A DNA stretch of 5,052 nucleotides. It comes from Planctomycetaceae bacterium. GTDB taxonomy: Bacteria > Planctomycetota > Planctomycetia > Pirellulales > UBA1268. The stretch is taken from positions 1-5,052 of the forward strand of contig DNLZ01000205.1 of NCBI GenBank assembly GCA_003488325.1, in the 5' to 3' direction. Shown in pieces: positions 1 through 5,052 of the stretch. The notes beneath the pieces are model-generated. The model made no database searches. It worked only from the letters and a program-made list of their open reading frames with translations, and was not told the origin of the DNA. The first letter of the stretch is position 1. Each line of letters starts with the position of its first letter. The position numbers and the translations under genes were made by a program.

Positions 1-70
<70 letters not shown>

Positions 71-131
71 GGCTGTGATTGGGTGCATGCCGAGGCACGC
101 CCCCCGTCGTGAGCGTACCGGGGCAGCGACG

Positions 132-155
132 AAAAAACCACGACCCCGCGTTGGT
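132..155 (-). terminator. Possible intrinsic terminator on the minus strand
   Basis: On the minus strand, ACCAACG (155 to 149) pairs with CGTGGT (142 to 137) across a six-base loop, with one bulged A. It is followed by a run of T complementary to the A-run at 132-137. A hairpin followed by U residues is the pattern of a rho-independent terminator. The stem is only six base pairs with a bulge, so it would be modest in strength. No minus-strand gene lies to its right in the window. It could stop antisense transcripts coming from under the FHA gene before they reach the tRNA, or the A/T run could instead belong to the tRNA promoter region. In this GC-rich sequence the six-base A/T run stands out, but the role is inferred. 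Confidence 0.35.
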
Positions 156-283
156 CGACACCCCACGTCTGGCGGCACGCCCTTCGGCCGCCCGCTCCCG
201 TCTCCTGACGTGTATTCTTGACGGCAAGGGAGCTGCGGCCGCTCGGCTGGAGCGGGGCGGAATCCCGAGGCTCGGATCGACCC

Positions 284-955
284 ATGGCATCCATCACGCT
301 CCGCGTGCTCCACGGCGCCGATCGGGGGCGCGTCTTTTCGCGTCTGCCCACACCGGTCACGATCGGCCGCGAGGAGGGCAACACGATCCAGCTCAACGAC
401 GAGCGGATCAGCCGGTATCACCTCAAGCTGCAGTCCGATCACGACAAGATCGTCGCCACCGACCTCGAGAGCACCAACGGCACGCGGGTCAATGGAGAGG
501 AGATCAGCGTGCGCATCCTCCGGGACGGCGACATGATCGCCCTCGGTCGCTCGCTCCTGCTCGTCGGCTCGGCTCAGGACATCGATCGACGGATCGCGGA
601 GCTCGCCGCCCGTCATCCGGATGGGGCCGGCGTGCAGCCGCAGCAGATTCGTGAGCGGATCGACAGACTCGTGGAACACCACTCGGACGTGATCGAGGAC
701 GTCGCCGACGTGCGTTCCCCGCTCCCGTCGGGGCCGCCCCCGTTGCCTGAGCGACTCAGCGCCGCACAGACGGCGGAACTCGCCGAACTCCTCGACTACG
801 TGCAGGGCGTGCTCCGACGGGCGACGGAAGTGGCCGTGCTGCGCCCCGGCCAGGACCGCGTGGAGGTCGAGTTCGCGGAGTGGCAGGCCGTGCTCGACAT
901 GCAGGCGAGGCTCGCGGAACTGCTGCGGCATATCGCCGATCCGCGGGGCGATTGA
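284..955 (+). CDS. FHA-domain protein (phosphothreonine-binding module), 223 aa
   Basis: The N-terminal ~95 residues form a forkhead-associated (FHA) domain. Its hallmark motifs are in order: GRE at 28-30, SRYH at 43-46, and STNGTRVNG at 63-71, followed by the strand-rich DGDMIALGRSLLLVG at 81-95. R29, S43, R44 and N65 match positions that in this family contact a phosphothreonine peptide, so phosphopeptide binding is likely, normally serving Ser/Thr-kinase signalling. Residues ~96-145 look helical and charged, a short proline-rich linker (PSGPPPLPERL, 148-158) follows, and 159-220 look helical again; I recognise no domain there. There is no signal peptide or membrane segment, so it is probably cytoplasmic. 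ATG 284 was chosen because the FHA fold begins right after it (ITLRVLHG); an in-frame TTG at 218 would add 22 residues that look unrelated to the fold. The ribosome-binding site is poor (CGAGG at 265-269). A -10-like TATTCT lies at 213-218 without a convincing -35. The gene is divergent from the tRNA and 69 bases upstream of dnaE on the same strand. Confidence 0.9.
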   Translation: MASITLRVLHGADRGRVFSRLPTPVTIGREEGNTIQLNDERISRYHLKLQSDHDKIVATDLESTNGTRVNGEEISVRILRDGDMIALGRSLLLVGSAQDIDRRIAELAARHPDGAGVQPQQIRERIDRLVEHHSDVIEDVADVRSPLPSGPPPLPERLSAAQTAELAELLDYVQGVLRRATEVAVLRPGQDRVEVEFAEWQAVLDMQARLAELLRHIADPRGD

Positions 956-1013
956 GCACGCCGAAGGTTCGCGGTGTCTGGCGGGTCATCCGCTACACTC
1001 CGGGGCATCCTGC

Positions 1014-1017
1014 GAGG
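1014..1017 (+). promoter_or_regulatory. Ribosome-binding site of dnaE
   Basis: GAGG lies seven bases before ATG 1025, good Shine-Dalgarno spacing. It helps decide the start: ATG 1021 is out of frame with dnaE, and the upstream in-frame codon at 974 would add 17 residues not resembling the PHP-domain N-terminus of the family. The 69-base gap after the FHA gene also holds TACACT at 994-999, a weak -10 candidate with no good -35, so dnaE could be co-transcribed with the FHA gene or have its own weak promoter. Confidence 0.5.
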
Positions 1018-1024
1018 CCCATGG

Positions 1025-4000
1025 ATGAGCACGCCCCCGTTCGCGCACCTGCACTGCCACAGCCACTACAGCCTGCTCGACGGGGCGAGTTCGATCGACC
1101 GGCTCGTCACGCGGACGGCGGAACTGGGGATGACCGCGCTGGCGATCACGGATCACGGCAACCTGCATGGGGCACTCGAGTTTTACGGGAAGGCGAAGGC
1201 GGCCGGGATCAACCCGATCATCGGGTACGAGGCCTACATCGCCCCGGGCAGCCGGTTCCAGAAGGATGCCGGGAGCCAGAAGGACTCGAGCTACCACCTC
1301 ACGCTTCTCGCGCGTGACCGCATCGGCTTCGCGAACCTGCTGCAGCTCGCGACGAAGGCGTATCTCGAGGGGTTCTACTTCAAGCCGCGGATCGACCGGG
1401 AGTTGCTGCAGGAGTTCGGTGAAGGGCTCATCTGTCTCTCGGGATGCCTGTCCAGCGAGTTCAGCCGGGCCCTGATCGGTTCGTCCCGCGAGCAGCACGA
1501 GTCGCTCGCGCAGGCGCGGGAGGTGGCGGGCTGGTTCCAGTCCACCTTCGGCGACCGGTACTTCATCGAGATCCAGGACAACGGGCTCGAACTGCAGCGG
1601 CAGATCACCTCGGTGGCCCTGGAATTGTCGGCGGAGATGGGCGTGCCGCCGGTGGCCACGTGCGACTGCCACTACGTCAACCGCGAGGACGCCGAGGCGC
1701 AGGACATCCTGCTGTGCGTCAACACCGGCCGGTTCCGCAACGACGCGACGCGGATGAAGATGGACTCCGCCGAGTTCTATCTGAAGAGCCCGGCCGAGAT
1801 GCATGCCGCGTTCACAGGCCTCGACCGAAGCGTGGTCACCGGGGCCGTCGCCCGCAGCCAGGCGATCGCGGATGCGGTGTCCATCGAGCTCGATCTCGGC
1901 AAGAGGCATTTTCCCGGCTTCGACGTCCCCGGTGGCCTCACGCCGTCGGCCGAGCTCCGCCGGCTCTGCCTCGAGGGCCTGCACGAGCGGTATGCCTCGG
2001 TCGCGAAGCGGTGGGCCGACGGCGTGCCGCCGGCCTCGGGAGGCTCGGGGCCCCTGCGGGAGGACGTGATCGAGCGGCTCGATCGCGAGCTCGGCGTGAT
2101 CGACACGCTGGGCTTCGCGAGCTACTTCCTGATCGTGTGGGACTTCGTGCGGCACGCCCGGGAGCGCGGCATCCCGGCGGCGGCGAGGGGGTCGGGCGTC
2201 GGAGCCCTCGTGGCCTACTCGCTCCACCTCTCGCACGTCTGTCCGCTGGAGTATGACCTGCTCTTCGAGCGATTCCTCGACGTCAACCGTCGCGAGGCGC
2301 CCGATATCGACATCGACTTCTGCAAGGAACGTCGTGGCGAGGTCATCGACTACGTCAAGGAGAAATACGGCGAGGCCAACGTCGCCCAGATCGGGACGTT
2401 CGGCACGCTGGCGGCCCGCGCGGCGATTCGGGACGTGGGGCGGGCGCTCGGCATGCCGGTGCCGCGCGTGGACCAGATCGTGTCGCTCGTTCCCGACCAG
2501 CTCGGCATCTCGCTCGATGACGCCGCCGCACCTGGCACCCAACTGGCCGACGCGTGCGAGGCCGATCCCGAGGTGGCCGAGCTCGTCGGGCTGGCGCGGC
2601 GGATCGAGGGGCTGGCCCGCAACGTCGGCACGCATGCCGCCGCCGTGGTCATCGCCGACCGACCGCTCGTGGAGTACGTGCCGCTCCAGCGGGTGACGGG
2701 AAAGGAGGAAGTGATCACCCAGTGGGCCATGGGCGACGTCGAACGCGCCGGGCTCATGAAGATGGATTTCCTCGGCCTCCGCTACCTCACGGTCGTCGCC
2801 AAGACGCTCGAGATCGTGCACGGCACGAGGCAGCGGAGGCTCGACCCACTGGCGTTTCCGCTCGACGACGCGGCGACGTTCGCGACCCTCTGTCGCGGCG
2901 AGACGAAGGGCATCTTCCAGCTGGAGAGCGGAGGCATCCGTGACCTGCTCCAGCGGATGAAGCCCGACCATTTTCTCGACATCGTCGCGGTCAACGCGCT
3001 CTACCGACCGGGGCCGCTCGAGGGCGGCATGGTCGATGAGTATGTCAACGTGAAGCACGGGCGGAAGCAGCCCGAGTTCCTGCACCCGGTCATGGAGGAG
3101 GTGCTCGCCGAGACGCACGGCGTGATGGTGTACCAGGAGCAGGTGATGCGGATTCTGGAGCGGCTCGGCGGGATCGAGCTCTCCAGTGCGTACACCTGCA
3201 TCAAGGCGATCAGCAAGAAGAAGCTCGAGACCATCGCGGCGTTCCGCGAGCAGTTCGTCGCCGGCTCCCAGGCCAGGGGCCTGACGAAGCAGCAGGCCGA
3301 GGAGGTCTTCGCCCTCATCGAGAAGTTCGCGGGCTACGGGTTCAACAAGAGCCATTCGACGGCCTATGCCCTCCTCGCATGGCAGACGGCCTACCTGAAG
3401 ACGCATTTCCCGGTGGAGTTCATGGCCGCCCTGCTGTCGGGCGACATCCCGGGCCGCAACTTCAAGAAGAAGGACGCGCTCGTCGAGCACGTGGAGGACT
3501 GTCGACGGATGGGAATCGAGGTCGCGGCACCGGACGTCAACGCGTCGGGTGCGGACTTCACGGTCTCGGCCGGGCGGATTCTCTTCGGCCTGGCGGCGAT
3601 CAAGGGATGCGGGGTGCAGGCCGCCGAGGCACTCGTGGCGGAACGAAAGGCCGCCGGCCCGTTCCGGGACCTGCACGACTTCTGTGGCCGCCTCGATCCG
3701 TCGATCGTGAATCGGTCCGCCATCGAGAACCTCGCGAAGGCCGGTGCGCTCGACGCCCTCGGCGGGCACCGTGGCCAGCTGCTCGCCGGGATCGAGCGCG
3801 CCATGGCCGGCGGGGCGGCCCGGCTCGCCGACCGCAAGAGCGGCCAGAAGAGCCTCTTCGACGCGATGGACGAGCCGGTGGCCGTCGCCGAGCCGGCACC
3901 TGCGGGATTGCCCGATGTGCCGCCGCTGTCGGACCTCGTCATGCGGTCGAACGAGAAGGAGGTGCTCGGCTACTACGTTCACAGCCACCCGCTGGCAGAG

Positions 4001-4672
4001 CATCGCGATCTGCTCGAGGCGATCTGCACGCACGGCACGGCGGCGCTCGCGGGAGTGCCGGCGAAGGGCGACGTCGTCGTGGGTGGACTCGTGGCGGCCC
4101 TCAAGCTCTCGAACACCAAGCAGCCGCGCCCCGGATCGACCCACACCCGCTACGCGATGTTCGACCTCGAGGACATGGACGGTCTCGTGCGCACGATCTG
4201 CTGGCCCGAGGATTACGCCCGCTGTGGCGAGATCCTGCAGCCCGATGCCGTCGTCCTCGTGGCAGGGTCGATCGACCGTCGGGCCGGAAGCGAGGAGACG
4301 AACCTCGTCGTCAACCATGCGGTGCCGTTGGCGGACGTGGGCCGTGTCCCGGTAAAGGCCGTGACCATCAAGGTCGACGAGAAGCGGCACGATGCCACGA
4401 CGCTCGATCGTCTCGCGGAGCTGCTGCGACGTCACCCAGGTCCCGTGCCGGTGCGGCTCTTCCTCGATCTTGTCGACGGCACGCGCGTGCTGCTCGAGGT
4501 CGATCGCGACCGCGTCGCGTGGTCGCCGGCCCTGCTCGGCGAGTTGTGCGGTCTGCTGGGGCCCGGAAGCGTAAGGGCTGCCGTCGCCCTTGGCGGCGGA
4601 TCCGGGCAGGACGCGCCTCGTCGCAGTCAGCCGGGTGATCGGGCGGGCAGGGTGCCGCTGCACGCTCGATGA
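1025..4672 (+). CDS. dnaE: DNA polymerase III subunit alpha (DnaE1 type), 1215 aa, complete
   Basis: Catalytic subunit of the chromosomal replicase (C-family polymerase): extends primers with dNTPs at the fork, in the cytoplasm, tethered to the sliding clamp. Domains in order: PHP domain (about 5-290) with HLHCHSHYS at 8-16, ITDHGNL at 41-47, SGCLS at 139-143 and CDCHYV at 213-218; palm with ARGSGVGALVAY at 387-398, PDIDIDF at 426-432 (holding the two catalytic aspartates equivalent to E. coli D401/D403) and MKMDFLGLR at 578-586 (D581, equivalent to D555); fingers with YRPGPLEGG at 660-668, GVMVYQEQVM at 699-708, SAYTCIKAISKKK at 721-733 and GYGFNKSHSTAYA at 770-782; a helix-hairpin-helix region around 852-912; a clamp-binding motif QKSLF at 941-945; an OB-fold around 1010-1105; and a tau-binding-like C-terminal region to about 1185, ending in a low-complexity tail. 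E. coli DnaE is 1160 aa, so the length is normal to slightly long. No inserted exonuclease domain is present, so it is not PolC; the clamp motif and length argue against ImuC/DnaE2. In-frame codons TTA, CTA and TCA are absent throughout, as expected at high GC. Confidence 0.97.
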   Translation: MSTPPFAHLHCHSHYSLLDGASSIDRLVTRTAELGMTALAITDHGNLHGALEFYGKAKAAGINPIIGYEAYIAPGSRFQKDAGSQKDSSYHLTLLARDRIGFANLLQLATKAYLEGFYFKPRIDRELLQEFGEGLICLSGCLSSEFSRALIGSSREQHESLAQAREVAGWFQSTFGDRYFIEIQDNGLELQRQITSVALELSAEMGVPPVATCDCHYVNREDAEAQDILLCVNTGRFRNDATRMKMDSAEFYLKSPAEMHAAFTGLDRSVVTGAVARSQAIADAVSIELDLGKRHFPGFDVPGGLTPSAELRRLCLEGLHERYASVAKRWADGVPPASGGSGPLREDVIERLDRELGVIDTLGFASYFLIVWDFVRHARERGIPAAARGSGVGALVAYSLHLSHVCPLEYDLLFERFLDVNRREAPDIDIDFCKERRGEVIDYVKEKYGEANVAQIGTFGTLAARAAIRDVGRALGMPVPRVDQIVSLVPDQLGISLDDAAAPGTQLADACEADPEVAELVGLARRIEGLARNVGTHAAAVVIADRPLVEYVPLQRVTGKEEVITQWAMGDVERAGLMKMDFLGLRYLTVVAKTLEIVHGTRQRRLDPLAFPLDDAATFATLCRGETKGIFQLESGGIRDLLQRMKPDHFLDIVAVNALYRPGPLEGGMVDEYVNVKHGRKQPEFLHPVMEEVLAETHGVMVYQEQVMRILERLGGIELSSAYTCIKAISKKKLETIAAFREQFVAGSQARGLTKQQAEEVFALIEKFAGYGFNKSHSTAYALLAWQTAYLKTHFPVEFMAALLSGDIPGRNFKKKDALVEHVEDCRRMGIEVAAPDVNASGADFTVSAGRILFGLAAIKGCGVQAAEALVAERKAAGPFRDLHDFCGRLDPSIVNRSAIENLAKAGALDALGGHRGQLLAGIERAMAGGAARLADRKSGQKSLFDAMDEPVAVAEPAPAGLPDVPPLSDLVMRSNEKEVLGYYVHSHPLAEHRDLLEAICTHGTAALAGVPAKGDVVVGGLVAALKLSNTKQPRPGSTHTRYAMFDLEDMDGLVRTICWPEDYARCGEILQPDAVVLVAGSIDRRAGSEETNLVVNHAVPLADVGRVPVKAVTIKVDEKRHDATTLDRLAELLRRHPGPVPVRLFLDLVDGTRVLLEVDRDRVAWSPALLGELCGLLGPGSVRAAVALGGGSGQDAPRRSQPGDRAGRVPLHAR
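3845..3859 (+). other. Sliding-clamp binding motif of DnaE (QKSLF)
   Basis: Residues 941-945 of DnaE read Gln-Lys-Ser-Leu-Phe, fitting the QxxLF form of the beta-clamp binding motif. It sits between the helix-hairpin-helix region and the OB-fold, in a Gly/Ala/Pro-rich flexible stretch (about 926-968). That is where the internal clamp motif of E. coli alpha (around residues 920-924) is found. It should dock the polymerase onto DnaN. The motif match and position are seen; binding is inferred from the family. Confidence 0.75.
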
Positions 4673-4702
4673 GGCCATGCCATCCGGACGACCCGCATGC
4701 TC

Positions 4703-4724
4703 GGCACGGGCCGCAGGGCCTGCC
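4703..4724 (+). terminator. Weak hairpin after dnaE, uncertain terminator
   Basis: About 30 bases after the dnaE stop codon, GGCA...GG...CC can pair with GG...CC...TGCC around a GCAG loop, with two single-base bulges on the 5' side. No T-run follows, so it is not a classical intrinsic terminator, and GC-rich DNA forms such stems often by chance. It is the closest candidate structure to the 3' end of the dnaE message. Confidence 0.15.
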
Positions 4725-4829
4725 GGTGATCGGGTCCGATCGGCTGCGATTCCGCCGCAAGTCGCCGCCGCTGACCGGCCGACTCTACCGAGGAGGGTGC
4801 ATCGGCACTCCGGCGTCATGAGTCGTTTC

Positions 4830-4853
4830 GTTGCCACGGCACGGTGCCGCAAC
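4830..4853 (+). repeat. Interrupted inverted repeat overlapping the promoter spacer
   Basis: GTTGC (4830-4834), GGCAC (4838-4842), G, GTGCC (4844-4848) and GCAAC (4849-4853) form a dyad of ten matched base pairs, broken only by three extra bases (4835-4837) on the left arm. It covers the -35 element and spacer of the promoter candidate upstream of the secreted-protein gene, so it could be an operator. As RNA it could also form a hairpin with a bulge, but no T-run follows. Confidence 0.4.
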
Positions 4854-4859
4854 TAGTCT
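4831..4859 (+). promoter_or_regulatory. Candidate sigma-70-type promoter for the downstream secreted-protein gene
   Basis: TTGCCA at 4831-4836 matches the -35 consensus TTGACA in five of six bases. It is followed by an exact 17-base spacer and TAGTCT at 4854-4859, which matches TATAAT in only three of six. Transcription would begin near 4866, giving a leader of roughly 57 bases before ATG 4923. It lies about 160 bases past the end of dnaE, which suggests the downstream gene is a separate transcription unit. Confidence 0.35.
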
Positions 4860-4922
4860 CGAATCCGGGCCGGGGTGGCACGATGACGACGTCGCACCCG
4901 CCCCGTGACATCCGGTAGCCCC

Positions 4923-5052
4923 ATGAACAGTCCCATGATCGCTCCACGCACGTTCAAGCTGGTGTCGCTCCGTCCTGTCCGGGCCCAGAGGGTCTTCGCG
5001 GTCTGCCTGATCGCGACATCGCTCATGTGGGCCGCGATCGCGGGTGCGCAAG
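4923..5052 (+). CDS. Secreted or exported protein, N-terminal fragment (cut by window edge)
   Basis: Only 43 residues are inside the window, and they look like a Sec signal peptide. The n-region is basic (R9, K12, R17, R20, R23). A hydrophobic core runs from V24 to A40 (VFAVCLIATSLMWAAIA), and A40-G41-A42 before Q43 gives an AxA signal peptidase I site. The single Cys (C28) is not in a lipobox, so a lipoprotein is unlikely; an uncleaved membrane anchor is possible. The mature protein lies outside the window, so no function can be given. The start is uncertain: ATG 4923 is preceded only by a weak GGTAG, in-frame GTG 4905 would add six residues, and ATG 4935 would remove four. The rather long n-region makes 4935 plausible. 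The frame stays open to the edge. A promoter candidate lies about 65 bases upstream. Confidence 0.65.
   Translation, partial: MNSPMIAPRTFKLVSLRPVRAQRVFAVCLIATSLMWAAIAGAQ

Noticed and set aside
79..654. A 191-codon plus-strand open frame overlapping the intergenic region and the FHA gene.
   Set aside because: It is out of frame with the FHA gene, is Arg/Pro/Ala-rich and shows no domain; the FHA frame has clear motifs.
981..993. Small GCGG-GTCAT-CCGC hairpin between the FHA gene and dnaE.
   Set aside because: Four base pairs with no T-run; expected often by chance at this GC content.
3379..4638. A 419-codon plus-strand open frame inside dnaE.
   Set aside because: An alternative-frame product of high GC: extreme Arg/Gly content and no motif, while the dnaE frame is conserved throughout this stretch.
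986..4852. A 1288-codon open frame on the minus strand covering all of dnaE.
   Set aside because: Its codons lie exactly opposite the dnaE codons, so it is stopped only by sense codons TTA, CTA and TCA, which GC-rich genes avoid. The translation is rich in Arg, His, Glu and Gly with no recognisable motif, while the plus strand encodes an unmistakable DnaE.
4590..4856. An 88-codon plus-strand open frame across the dnaE end and the following gap.
   Set aside because: It starts inside dnaE in another frame, has no ribosome-binding site or recognisable motif, and runs into the promoter/dyad region.
4785..5051. An 88-codon minus-strand open frame at the right edge.
   Set aside because: It lies opposite the signal-peptide gene, and its composition (Arg, His, Gly, Cys) looks like random GC-rich translation.

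Overview
The window is very GC-rich and reads as bacterial chromosomal core sequence. A planctomycete host is the best guess. The replicative polymerase carries sequence variants (ARGSGVGALVAY, EAPDIDIDFC, SSAYTCIKAISKKK) that I associate from memory with Planctomycetes DnaE, and ribosome-binding sites are weak, as is common there. This is inference; no search was run.

Layout. Positions 1-70 hold most of a minus-strand tRNA-Arg (anticodon UCG), cut by the window edge in its 3' acceptor strand. Positions 71-283 separate it from the next, divergent gene and hold a minus-strand hairpin followed by a T-run that resembles an intrinsic terminator. Positions 284-955 encode a 223-residue cytoplasmic protein with an N-terminal FHA (phosphothreonine-binding) domain. 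After a 69-base gap, 1025-4672 encode a complete 1215-residue DNA polymerase III alpha subunit (DnaE1 type). Positions 4673-4922 are non-coding as far as I can see, with a weak hairpin and a promoter-like TTGCCA-17-TAGTCT overlapped by a dyad. From 4923 to the right edge runs the start of a plus-strand gene whose product begins with a signal peptide.

How the genes relate. DnaE is the catalytic core of the chromosomal replicase. Its PHP domain keeps all nine expected metal-ligand positions, so it may have built-in proofreading. The FHA gene is co-directional with dnaE and may be co-transcribed with it, but no functional link is shown by sequence. The secreted-protein gene appears to be a separate unit. 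I see no mobile element, CRISPR array, toxin-antitoxin pair or defence cassette. This is mostly an ordinary housekeeping region, and I do not claim a new system.
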